From: Candidatus Segatella mututuai
GTDB taxonomy: Bacteria > Bacteroidota > Bacteroidia > Bacteroidales > Bacteroidaceae
Direction of reading: 5' to 3'
Assembly: GCA_002439605.1 (NCBI GenBank)
Contig: DJOI01000037.1
Coordinates: 1-21,680, forward strand
DNA length: 21,680 nucleotides
In this document: one piece after another, positions 7,719-15,177 of the stretch
How the letters are laid out: every line of letters starts with the position of its first letter
Numbering within the stretch: position 1 is the stretch's first letter
Program-made: the position numbers and the translations under genes
Notes under the pieces: generated by a model
What the model was told of the DNA's origin: nothing
The model's input: only the letters and a program-made list of their open reading frames with translations
The model's database searches: none

Positions 7719-7726
7719 TATTTTTG
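7719..7726 (+). promoter_or_regulatory. -7 promoter element of the DUF4491-rlmH-uvrA group
   Basis: TATTTTTG followed by CA is identical to the asparaginase -7 element. No TTTG is seen at -33. It is divergent from the mutase promoter, whose -33 element lies only about 20 bases away, so the two promoter regions adjoin. The leader to the DUF4491 start is about 80 bases. Confidence 0.6.
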
Positions 7727-7813
7727 CACATTGAAACAAAAATGCAATCAAAATCAGCCTTTTCTAAAGGCTATTATATAATAATGTAAAACTATTAAAG
7801 CCAGAATATAAAT

Positions 7814-8149
7814 ATGGAATTACACTTTACTGGCATCATCATTGCCATTTGCACATTTTTTGTGATAGGTCTCTTCCATCCTATTGTGCTGAAAACAGAA
7901 TATTACACAGGCACTAAGTATTGGTGGGTATTTCTCGTAGTAGGCATCGGCACAATTGCCGCAGCTTTCTTGATAGAAAATGTCTTGACTTCTGCCCTCC
8001 ACGGAGTAGTGGGAGCTTCGAGCTTATGGAGCATAGGTGAACTGTTCGAGCAGAGACATCGTTGCGAAAAAGGCTGGTTTCCAAAAAATCCTAAACGAAT
8101 CGGCACGGGATATTACAGGGACGAGGAGAATGTGAAAAATGATGAGTGA
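7814..8149 (+). CDS. DUF4491 family small membrane protein
   Basis: This 111-residue protein has an N-terminal membrane segment (about 4-24, FTGIIIAICTFFVIGLFHP), a second (about 36-56, YWWVFLVVGIGTIAAAFLIEN) and a third, weaker one (about 58-76). A cytoplasmic-looking tail ends in KGWFPKNPKR. The pattern GLFHPIVLK.EYY...WWVFL...GASSLWSI.ELFEQ is that of DUF4491, a family common in Bacteroidetes and Firmicutes whose function is unknown. It is the first gene of a plus-strand run with rlmH (34-base gap) and uvrA. Confidence 0.85.
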   Translation: MELHFTGIIIAICTFFVIGLFHPIVLKTEYYTGTKYWWVFLVVGIGTIAAAFLIENVLTSALHGVVGASSLWSIGELFEQRHRCEKGWFPKNPKRIGTGYYRDEENVKNDE

Positions 8150-8183
8150 AGAATTCTACAACTTTACTAAAAGTTCAAAGTAA

Positions 8184-8654
8184 ATGAAGACTGAATTAAT
8201 ATTAGTCGGCAAGACCATCAACAAGCATTTCATAGCTGGCATCAAGGATTATGCCGACCGAATCACCCATTACATGCCTTTCTCCATCATCACCATCCCC
8301 GAGCTCAAAAACACCAAGAGTCTGAGCGAACAGCAACAGAAAGAACGCGAAGGCGAGCTGATATTGAAACAACTGCAGCCTTCAGACACAGTGATATTGC
8401 TGGACGAGCATGGACAGGAGTTTCGCAGCATAGAGTTTGCCAAATGGGTGGAACGAAAACAGACATCTTCCAGAAAACTTGTCTTTATCATTGGTGGCCC
8501 GTATGGATTCTCACAAGCGGTCTATGAACGTGCCAACGAAAAGATCTCACTATCCAAGATGACTTTCTCCCACCAGATGGTCAGACTCATCTTCACCGAA
8601 GCCCTCTACCGGGCATGCACCATCATAAAAGGTGAACCTTATCACCATGAATAA
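8184..8654 (+). CDS. rlmH: 23S rRNA (pseudouridine1915-N3)-methyltransferase
   Basis: RlmH is a SPOUT-fold methyltransferase that uses S-adenosylmethionine to methylate pseudouridine 1915 in helix 69 of 23S rRNA on assembled ribosomes. The 156-residue length is standard. The N-terminus LILVGKT, LLDEHGQEFRSIEFA (72-86), SAM-loop IIGGPYGF (102-109) and the C-terminal GEPYHHE are the family hallmarks. Its stop codon forms the first three bases of a long inverted repeat that fills the gap to uvrA. Confidence 0.96.
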   Translation: MKTELILVGKTINKHFIAGIKDYADRITHYMPFSIITIPELKNTKSLSEQQQKEREGELILKQLQPSDTVILLDEHGQEFRSIEFAKWVERKQTSSRKLVFIIGGPYGFSQAVYERANEKISLSKMTFSHQMVRLIFTEALYRACTIIKGEPYHHE

Positions 8655-8740
8655 GTGAAGAGTGAAGAACGAAGAATCCAATAGACTCTTCTAACTAAAG
8701 CAAGAGAATTCTTCACTTTTCGTTCTTCACTCTTCACTTA
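8652..8740. repeat. 22-bp perfect inverted repeat made of AGTGAAG heptamers
   Basis: Positions 8652-8673 and 8719-8740 are exact reverse complements of 22 bases, separated by 45 bases. Each arm is built from degenerate 7-base units (AGTGAAG, AGTGAAG, AACGAAA/G). Read on the minus strand, the right arm continues with another AGTGAAG and then AATTC, whereas the left arm goes straight to AATCC, as if one heptamer were lost or gained. A related AGTGAAGAATTC occurs at 8145-8156, over the DUF4491 stop codon. No T-tract follows on the plus strand, so it is not a simple terminator. It starts at the rlmH stop and ends 17 bases before uvrA. Confidence 0.85.
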
Positions 8741-8757
8741 AAATTAAAAATAGAATT

Positions 8758-11616
8758 ATGACTAAAGAAAAATATATTGAGATAAAAGGAGCCAGAGCCA
8801 ACAACCTCAAGAATATCGACATAAAGATACCACAGGGCAAGTTTGTCGCCATCACAGGAGTTTCAGGATCGGGCAAGTCGTCATTGGCTTTCGACACGCT
8901 CTATGCCGAAGGCCAACGCCGCTATGTAGAATCTTTGTCAAGCTATGCTCGCCAGTTCTTAGGCAGAATGAGCAAGCCCGAATGCGACTTCATAAAAGGG
9001 TTGCCCCCTGCCATTGCCATCGAGCAAAAGGTTATCTCGCGCAACCCACGTTCCACAGTAGGAACCACAACCGAGATTTATGAATACCTACGTCTGCTCT
9101 ATGCCCGCATAGGAAAAACTTTCTCACCCATCAGCGGAGAGGAGGTGAAACGACACACCACAGAAGACGTACTGGCTTGTACCCGACAATATTCTCCAGG
9201 CACCAAGTTTGTTGTACTTGCCCCTATTCATGTGGCAGAAGGACGCACACTTGCCCGCCAGTTGGAGATGTATCTACAGGAAGGTTACTCGCGCATCATG
9301 GTGAAAGACGAGTTCGTACGTATCGAGGATTTCGACGGAGAAGCCGAAGCCAAGGATATTTTTCTCGTGATAGATCGCTCATCGGTAAGCGAGGAGAAAA
9401 GCGACATAAGCCGACTTACCGACTCTGCCGAGACTGCGTTCTACGAGGGCGACGGTGCCTGCCGGCTGCTGTTCCTTCCCAGCCATATATGCTACGACTT
9501 CTCTACCCGTTTTGAGGCAGACGGCATTACTTTCGAAGAACCATCAGACAATATGTTTTCCTTCAACTCCCCCCTGGGTGCTTGTCCCACCTGCGAGGGA
9601 TTCGGAAGCGTGATAGGCATCGACGAGAAGCTTGTCATTCCCAACACATCGGTAAGCGTATACGATGGTTGCGTGGCTTGTTGGCGCGGCGAAAAGATGG
9701 GCATGTGGCAAAAAGAATTCATCCGAAGAGCCGCACAGTACGATTTTCCCATCTTCGAGCCTTACTACAGTCTTACCCAGAAGCAGAAAGACATGCTCTG
9801 GCATGGACTTCCATGCGACAAAAACAAGGACATCCACGAGCAGATAAGCATCGACGCCTTCTTCGAGATGGTGAAGGAAAACCAATATAAGATACAATAC
9901 CGTGTCATGCTGAGCCGTTTTCGTGGTAAGACCATCTGCCCCGACTGCCATGGCACCCGGCTCAAAAAGGAAGCCACCTATGTGAAGATAGGCGGCAGGA
10001 GCATTACCGAACTGGTGGAAATGTCGATTACCAACCTGAAGGTTTGGTTCGACAAGCTGGAGCTTACAGAACACGAGCAGAGCATTGGCAAACGACTGCT
10101 TACCGAAATCACCAACCGGCTGCAGTTCCTGCTCGATGTAGGATTGGGCTATCTCACCTTGGGAAGACTCAGCAACAGCCTGTCGGGTGGAGAGAGCCAG
10201 CGCATCAATCTTACCACAAGCCTTGGCTCTTCTCTCGTAGGCAGTGTATACATTCTCGACGAGCCAAGTATCGGACTGCATAGCCGTGACACAGGTCGTC
10301 TCATCAAAGTTCTTCGCGAACTGCAGCAGTTGGGCAACACCGTGGTTGTGGTTGAGCACGACGAGGAAATCATGCGAGCTGCCGACTACCTTATAGATAT
10401 AGGTCCCGACGCTGGACGTTTAGGAGGAGAAGTAGTCTACGCAGGACCTGCCTCCGAATACAACACCACCGACAAGGCTGCACAAAAAGAGCTGTTAACT
10501 CGATATCCCAAGAGCCATACCATACGCTACCTAACCCACGACGAGGAGATAGAATGCCCCACCTCGCACAGGGCATGGAACATGAGCATCCTCATCAAGG
10601 GTGCACGCATGAACAATCTGCGAGGAATCGATGTGGAAATACCACTCAACGTCTTCACCGTAGTCACAGGTGTGTCGGGATCGGGCAAGTCTTCGCTCAT
10701 CAAGGGCATACTCTACCCCGCTCTTCGCCGCCGGCTCGACCTCGTTGCCGATACCCCTGGCGAGTTTGCCTCATTGGAGGGCGACTGGAAGAGTATTCGC
10801 CACGTCGAGTTTGTCGACCAAAACCCAATAGGAAAAAGCACACGTAGCAATCCTGCCACATACTTGAAAGCCTACGATGCCATCCGCACGCTCTTTGCAG
10901 CCCAGCCTTTGGCCAAACAGATGGGCTTTACTGCGCAGTATTTCTCCTTCAATGCCGAAGGTGGACGCTGCGAGGAATGCAAGGGTGCCGGATATGTAAC
11001 CATCGAGATGCAGTTCATGGCTGATCTCACGCTTACCTGCGAAGCATGCCATGGCAAACGTTTCAAGCACGATATCCTGGACGTGAGATATGGAGGAAAG
11101 AACATCGACGATGTGCTCAACATGACTGTGAGCGAAGCCATCGAGTTCTTCAGCGACGAGAAAAATTCACATAGCGACACCGACTTCGACCAGTGCCGCA
11201 TCATCGCACGAAGACTTCTGCCCCTTCAGGAGGTTGGCTTAGGTTACATCAAGCTCGGACAAAGCTCAAGCACCCTGTCGGGAGGTGAAAACCAACGTGT
11301 AAAACTTGCCTACTTCATCGGAAAGGAAGAGCAAGAGCCAACACTCTTTATCTTCGACGAACCTACCACAGGCCTTCATTTCCACGACATCAAGCGTTTG
11401 CTCCATGCCTTCAACGCCCTGATAGAGCGTGGCCACTCACTGGTGGTCATCGAGCATAACCTCGATGTCATCAAATGTGCCGACCACATCATAGACTTAG
11501 GCCCCGACGGAGGAGACAAGGGAGGCAACTTAGTGGTTTGCGGAACACCCCAGCAGGTGGCAGCCTGCCCAAACAGCATCACAGGACAATTCTTGAAGAA
11601 GTACCTGCCAAAATAA
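8758..11616 (+). CDS. uvrA: UvrABC system protein A (excinuclease ABC subunit A)
   Basis: UvrA is the damage-recognising ATPase of nucleotide excision repair; as a dimer it loads UvrB on lesions. The 952-residue protein has Walker A motifs GVSGSGKS at 34-41 and 638-645, and ABC signatures LSGGESQ (475-481) and LSGGENQ (840-846). Zinc module C738-X2-C741-X19-C761-X2-C764 is complete, and CPDCHGTRL is present. In the first zinc module only the second pair (C276, C279) remains; the region where CxxC is expected has H243 and C245 farther upstream. The sequence (SLSSYARQFLGRMSKPECDFIKG) resembles the second uvrA lineage that Bacteroidetes often carry beside a standard copy (recollection, not tested). 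It has no clear promoter of its own, so it may be cotranscribed with rlmH. Confidence 0.95.
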   Translation: MTKEKYIEIKGARANNLKNIDIKIPQGKFVAITGVSGSGKSSLAFDTLYAEGQRRYVESLSSYARQFLGRMSKPECDFIKGLPPAIAIEQKVISRNPRSTVGTTTEIYEYLRLLYARIGKTFSPISGEEVKRHTTEDVLACTRQYSPGTKFVVLAPIHVAEGRTLARQLEMYLQEGYSRIMVKDEFVRIEDFDGEAEAKDIFLVIDRSSVSEEKSDISRLTDSAETAFYEGDGACRLLFLPSHICYDFSTRFEADGITFEEPSDNMFSFNSPLGACPTCEGFGSVIGIDEKLVIPNTSVSVYDGCVACWRGEKMGMWQKEFIRRAAQYDFPIFEPYYSLTQKQKDMLWHGLPCDKNKDIHEQISIDAFFEMVKENQYKIQYRVMLSRFRGKTICPDCHGTRLKKEATYVKIGGRSITELVEMSITNLKVWFDKLELTEHEQSIGKRLLTEITNRLQFLLDVGLGYLTLGRLSNSLSGGESQRINLTTSLGSSLVGSVYILDEPSIGLHSRDTGRLIKVLRELQQLGNTVVVVEHDEEIMRAADYLIDIGPDAGRLGGEVVYAGPASEYNTTDKAAQKELLTRYPKSHTIRYLTHDEEIECPTSHRAWNMSILIKGARMNNLRGIDVEIPLNVFTVVTGVSGSGKSSLIKGILYPALRRRLDLVADTPGEFASLEGDWKSIRHVEFVDQNPIGKSTRSNPATYLKAYDAIRTLFAAQPLAKQMGFTAQYFSFNAEGGRCEECKGAGYVTIEMQFMADLTLTCEACHGKRFKHDILDVRYGGKNIDDVLNMTVSEAIEFFSDEKNSHSDTDFDQCRIIARRLLPLQEVGLGYIKLGQSSSTLSGGENQRVKLAYFIGKEEQEPTLFIFDEPTTGLHFHDIKRLLHAFNALIERGHSLVVIEHNLDVIKCADHIIDLGPDGGDKGGNLVVCGTPQQVAACPNSITGQFLKKYLPK

Positions 11617-11702
11617 GTGGAAAAAGTCATTAACGTAACACAAATACGCCACGCTAAGTGCTAAAAGATGTAAAAAAGTAGAGACATGCTAAACTTTATG
11701 TG

Positions 11703-11710
11703 TAATTTTG
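11703..11710 (+). promoter_or_regulatory. -7 promoter element of the DUF1573-EFR1 pair
   Basis: TAATTTTG followed by CA matches TAnnTTTG and lies about 46 bases before the first ATG. No TTTG is seen at -33. It overlaps the TTG that would start the longest ORF (11708), which argues for the ATG start. Confidence 0.55.
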
Positions 11711-11755
11711 CATCCAAACGTAAAACAGACAAGAACATCACACTTTAAAAAAGAA

Positions 11756-12148
11756 ATGAAAATGAAAAAGTTTGTACTCTTTATATTCATGGCAGTTTGT
11801 TGCGCCATAAGTGCCAACGCACAAGCTCAAATCAAATTCGACAAACTGACTCACAACTTTGGCTCGTTCCCAGAGACAGAGAAGATTCACAAGACTACAT
11901 TCACCTTTACCAATGTTGGCAACAAGCCCCTTATCATCAATCAGGCAGTGGCAAGTTGTGGCTGTACGATACCTAAGTATACCAAGACTCCGATAGCTCC
12001 CGGACAAAAGGGGCAGATTGAGGTAACCTATAAAAGCGACGGCACATGGCCTGGCCACTTCAAGAAGAGCATCACCATACGTACCAACGGTACGGTAGAG
12101 ATGACTCGCCTGTATGTAGAAGGTGTCATGACAGAAGTCAAAAAATAG
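11756..12148 (+). CDS. DUF1573 domain secreted protein
   Basis: This is a small exported protein with a signal peptide (MKKFVLFIFMAVCCAISANAQA) and a single DUF1573 domain, an immunoglobulin-like fold widespread in Bacteroidetes. Characteristic are the opening FDKLTHNFGSFPE, FTNVGNKPLIINQAVASCGCTIP, and PIAPGQKGQIEVTY with TNG near the end. The SCGC motif is conserved in the family, whose function is unknown. ATG at 11756 or the adjacent one at 11762 is preferred over the upstream TTG at 11708, which coincides with the promoter. The next gene begins 2 bases after its stop, so the two are surely cotranscribed. Confidence 0.9.
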   Translation: MKMKKFVLFIFMAVCCAISANAQAQIKFDKLTHNFGSFPETEKIHKTTFTFTNVGNKPLIINQAVASCGCTIPKYTKTPIAPGQKGQIEVTYKSDGTWPGHFKKSITIRTNGTVEMTRLYVEGVMTEVKK

Positions 12149-12150
12149 TA

Positions 12151-12981
12151 ATGATATTCTATTTCTCAGGAACAGGAAATACCCGTTGGGCTGCCATACA
12201 GATTGGCACAGCCACGCAAGAACGACTGATTAATATAGCCGACTATTCCGACTATCTTTCAGACGATAAAGCTATCGAGCCGTTTGCCTTGCAAGAAGGC
12301 GAACGGCTTGGTTTTGTTTTCCCCGTTCATGGATGGAGAGTGCCAAGACTGGTGCGTTCGTTCATCGGAAAGCTAAGACTGGAGACCAGTGGCGATGCTA
12401 TTTTCCCCGAAAGAAAGCCTTTCTGCTTTGCAGTCTGCACGGCAGGCGACAGTATAGGAAAGACTATCGACATACTCAATAAATGTTTGCAGGCAAACAG
12501 CCAGCTGAAAGCCATGGGCATCAGCCATCCCGACTCGGCTTATTCGCTCATCATGCCCGAGTCGTACGTGGGCTTGCCCTTCATGGACGTAGACCCGCCC
12601 GAGAAAGAGAAGCGAAAAAAGGAGAAGGCTGCACAACAGCTGAAAGCCATCTGCAAAGACTTGAGAGAGCGAAAGGTTGGCATCAGCCATCTGACAGAAG
12701 GCCCACTTCCCTGGTTCTTCACTAAAGTCGTAGGCGGCTTCTTCGAGCATGTCCTCATCACCGACAAACGTTTCCATGTAGAGGAAGAGCGGTGCGTGAA
12801 GTGCGGCATCTGCGCCAATGTCTGTCCCGTCGGAGACATCGACGGGGGAAAAGGTAAAATGCCGAGATGGTTACACCACAAGGATTGCCTCACCTGCTTC
12901 TCGTGCTATCATCACTGTCCGCGCCATGCGATTGAGTTCGGACATCAGACACAGCATAAAGGACAATACTATTATAAGTAA
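12151..12981 (+). CDS. EFR1-type flavodoxin/ferredoxin fusion protein
   Basis: This 276-residue cytosolic redox protein begins with a flavodoxin-like domain (IFYFSGTGNTRWAA, residues 2-15, the FMN phosphate loop). It ends with two 4Fe-4S motifs: C215-X2-C218-X2-C221-X3-C225-P and C246-X2-C249-X2-C252-X3-C256-P. This architecture is annotated as the EFR1 (ferredoxin-fold flavoprotein) family, with presumed electron-transfer function and unknown partners, common in anaerobes. The reading frame is open upstream to 12046 inside DUF1573, but ATG 12151 gives the flavodoxin start. The gap of 2 bases to DUF1573 suggests translational coupling. Confidence 0.92.
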   Translation: MIFYFSGTGNTRWAAIQIGTATQERLINIADYSDYLSDDKAIEPFALQEGERLGFVFPVHGWRVPRLVRSFIGKLRLETSGDAIFPERKPFCFAVCTAGDSIGKTIDILNKCLQANSQLKAMGISHPDSAYSLIMPESYVGLPFMDVDPPEKEKRKKEKAAQQLKAICKDLRERKVGISHLTEGPLPWFFTKVVGGFFEHVLITDKRFHVEEERCVKCGICANVCPVGDIDGGKGKMPRWLHHKDCLTCFSCYHHCPRHAIEFGHQTQHKGQYYYK

Positions 12982-12998
12982 ACACAACTGTTTTTCTT

Positions 12999-13015
12999 CC
13001 CCCCCCCAAAAAAAA
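12999..13015 (+). repeat. C9-A8 homopolymer tract upstream of the M6 protease
   Basis: Nine C residues (12999-13007) run directly into eight A residues (13008-13015), 18 bases after the flavoprotein stop and 50 bases before the protease ATG. C-tracts of this length are prone to slipped-strand length change. It lies where the upstream part of a protease promoter would be expected. No clear TAnnTTTG is present; the nearest resemblance is TAACTTG at 13031-13037. Confidence 0.75.
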
Positions 13016-13022
13016 GACTTAG

Positions 13023-13049
13023 ATAATAACTAACTTGAATAATAACTAA
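13023..13049 (+). repeat. 11-bp direct repeat ahead of the M6 protease
   Basis: ATAATAACTAA occurs at 13023-13033 and again at 13039-13049, 16 bases start to start. It lies between the homopolymer tract and the protease ATG (13066). It could be a regulator-binding site or just AT-rich leader; no known operator is recognised. Confidence 0.4.
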
Positions 13050-13065
13050 ATAATTCTATGAAATA

Positions 13066-14832
13066 ATGAAGAAGACTTTACTCAGCATCGCATTTGTTCT
13101 GATGAGCATCGTTAGCGGATTTGCGGCAAAAGCGTATCCAGGCATTATAACTGTTACCCAAAGCGACGGAACCAAACTGGACGTTAGGTTATATGGTGAT
13201 GAACACTATAGTTGGTACTCTACAACTGACGATGTTCTCCTTGTACAAGTAGGAAGCAATTATTATGTAGCACAGGTGGAGGAAGACGGAACCCTGAAAG
13301 CAACTCCGCAATTGGCTCACAATGCCGATTTACGCACCAACTTAGAGAAAAAAGCTATAAACATACAGGACAAGCAGTTGTTCTTCAATAAGACAAAAAC
13401 AATTGCAATACGCCGCAGCATTGGTATTAGCAAAGACCTACCCTATTTTCCACACATAGACACCCCAAAGGCACTCGTGATTTTAGTGCAATTTCAAGAC
13501 TGTGTTTTCAAGACTAAAGACCCGATAAGTGTATTCAACCACTTACTCAATGCTTCTCCAGAAGATGAAGCTCCCCAAAGTCTAAAGGAAGATTACAGCA
13601 CCAAATACACCAATACGGGTAGTGTAAAACAATATTTCAGCGACATGAGCCAAGGCGAGTTCACACCCCAGTTTGATGTCAAGGGCGTTGTCACTGTCAG
13701 CAAAAATTATGCGTATTACGGACAAGACCAAAGCGAAAAAAAAGACATACACTATAAGGAGATGATAAAAGAAGCATGTGAGTTGGCAAAATCACAGCTT
13801 GGAGTTAAATTCTCTGAATATGATGCCAATAACGATGGTTATGTAGATTTGGTATACATAATCCACGCAGGTTATGGACAAAACACAGGTGGAGACGCAA
13901 ATACGCTATGGGCAAAAACCAGTTTTGCCAATATTACAACTATTGACGGGAAAAATATTTATGCTCATGGAATCAACAGTGAACTTAACACAAACAAGGG
14001 CAACTATATCACAGGTATTGGTGTGATTTGTCATGAATTCTCTCATACAATGGGATTACCAGACCTTTATCCATATAATTCCAAAGCATACGTCAACAAC
14101 CAAGAGCCTGAATCTTGGGATTTAATGGATGCTGGCGAATATGGTAACAATGGTTACACACCTGTACCATATTGTGCTTGGGAGTTAGATATCATGGGAT
14201 GGAACGCAGGCATTGAAACCTTAGATAAAGTAGTTCCAAGGCAAATAACCATGGAGCCTTACTTCAGCGACAATCGCAAAGCATACAAGATAGAAGCCGA
14301 GAATGGCGAATACCTGTTATTGCAGAATCTGCAACGGACAGGTTGGGGAGCAGGCTATATGTCACATGGTCTGCTTATCTATCGCATAGATTACCAAAGA
14401 CCAACCGTAGGACTCGACTATAGGATGAATCAGACTCCAAATGAGCCTGAGGTAACAGTTCTTCCTGCTGACGGTGTCATCCTAAATGGTTACCTGATTG
14501 ACAAATCACATACAAAACAAGAATATGTTGAGAGCCAATGGGCTGATCCATTCCCAGGCTACAAGGAAGTGACAGAATTACTTGAGGCGAAACTTAACAA
14601 AACAACGCTGACAAATCTGCTCTACAACATCAAGGAGACCAATGGTGTCGTCACCTTCGATTATCTCAAGGACTTCGCCACAGGCATCAGCCCAACTTTA
14701 ACAGACGCAGATAAAGATACAGAAAAGAATCCAAGCATCTTCTCGCTCGATGGTCGCTACCTCGGCAATGATGCCGGCAAGTTGAACAAAGGTGTCTACA
14801 TCATCGGCAAGAAGAAAGTGGTGATAAAATAA
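13066..14832 (+). CDS. Secreted M6-type zinc metalloprotease
   Basis: This 588-residue exported protein has a signal peptide (about 1-22, LLSIAFVLMSIVSGFAAKA) and a propeptide-like region to about residue 125. The M6 peptidase-like catalytic domain contains the zinc site H323-E324-F-S-H327, followed by TMGLPDLYP, where D332 or the later residues may supply the third ligand. ESWDLMDAGEYG and YCAWELDIMGW are typical M6 context. The C-terminal 33 residues (FSLDGRYLG ... KGVYIIGKKKVVIK) form the short tail seen on many secreted Bacteroidales proteins and resemble a sorting or anchoring strand. Codon usage looks more AT-rich than in uvrA or the receptor gene. M6 proteases include immune inhibitor A; the substrate here is unknown. 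Confidence 0.88.
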   Translation: MKKTLLSIAFVLMSIVSGFAAKAYPGIITVTQSDGTKLDVRLYGDEHYSWYSTTDDVLLVQVGSNYYVAQVEEDGTLKATPQLAHNADLRTNLEKKAINIQDKQLFFNKTKTIAIRRSIGISKDLPYFPHIDTPKALVILVQFQDCVFKTKDPISVFNHLLNASPEDEAPQSLKEDYSTKYTNTGSVKQYFSDMSQGEFTPQFDVKGVVTVSKNYAYYGQDQSEKKDIHYKEMIKEACELAKSQLGVKFSEYDANNDGYVDLVYIIHAGYGQNTGGDANTLWAKTSFANITTIDGKNIYAHGINSELNTNKGNYITGIGVICHEFSHTMGLPDLYPYNSKAYVNNQEPESWDLMDAGEYGNNGYTPVPYCAWELDIMGWNAGIETLDKVVPRQITMEPYFSDNRKAYKIEAENGEYLLLQNLQRTGWGAGYMSHGLLIYRIDYQRPTVGLDYRMNQTPNEPEVTVLPADGVILNGYLIDKSHTKQEYVESQWADPFPGYKEVTELLEAKLNKTTLTNLLYNIKETNGVVTFDYLKDFATGISPTLTDADKDTEKNPSIFSLDGRYLGNDAGKLNKGVYIIGKKKVVIK

Positions 14833-14926
14833 GGCAATTTTAAGGATGCGCAGATGTCAATCATAATGTATGGCACTATGTCCTGTCGAAGAGAACAATT
14901 GTACGGCAAAGGGAAATAATATGGAC

Positions 14927-14962
14927 AACTCAACTTTCGCAAATGCGAAAGTTGAGTTTTTT
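14927..14962 (+). terminator. Rho-independent terminator of the M6 protease gene
   Basis: A 14-bp perfect stem (AACTCAACTTTCGC / GCGAAAGTTGAGTT) with loop AAAT runs straight into TTTTTT (14957-14962). It is about 95 bases after the stop. Confidence 0.95.
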
Positions 14963-15057
14963 ATTTGCAGCACGTTCTATTTCTTTCTATAAAATAAGAA
15001 AAAGGCAGTAAGAATACTTTTACATAAATATTCACGGCCATAGCTTAGTTAACTATG

Positions 15058-15101
15058 AAAAAACATTTTCCCAGTTAGGAAAAAATATTTTCCCAGTTAG
15101 G
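15058..15101. repeat. 22-bp tandem duplication
   Basis: Two adjacent 22-base units (15058-15079 and 15080-15101) differ at a single base (C15064 against T15086). Each consists of AAAAAA, one variable base, then ATTTTCCCAGTTAGG. They lie between the protease terminator and the convergent uridine kinase gene. The second unit also supplies the left arm of the hairpin at 15092-15123. Confidence 0.85.
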
Positions 15102-15123
15102 CGGGTTATAAAACCTGACTGGG
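15092..15123. terminator. Hairpin, possible bidirectional terminator before udk end
   Basis: CCCAGTTAGG (15092-15101) pairs with CCTGACTGGG (15114-15123) with one T-G wobble; an inner GGTT/AACC pairing is an alternative. T6 follows 7 bases later on the plus strand (15130-15135). On the minus strand T6 follows after AAAATA. The position 54 bases past the udk stop suits a terminator for the minus-strand operon, but the T-tracts are offset. Confidence 0.5.
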
Positions 15124-15177
15124 TGACGATTTTTTGGCTATTACCGTATAAATATACAGCATAAAAATTCAGACTGA

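Noticed and set aside
7633..7731. 33-codon N-terminal extension of the sugar mutase
   Set aside because: Contains the gene's own consensus promoter (7668-7698) and does not resemble the family; start moved to 7632.
9544..10359. Long minus-strand ORF (271 codons) inside uvrA
   Set aside because: Antisense shadow of uvrA, whose motifs are intact. The translated product has no recognisable domain or export signal.
11708..11755. TTG start for the DUF1573 gene
   Set aside because: Overlaps the -7 promoter element; an ATG followed by a proper signal peptide lies at 11756/11762.
12046..12150. Upstream extension of the flavoprotein frame into DUF1573
   Set aside because: Lies in a different frame within a certain gene; the flavodoxin start motif begins at ATG 12151.
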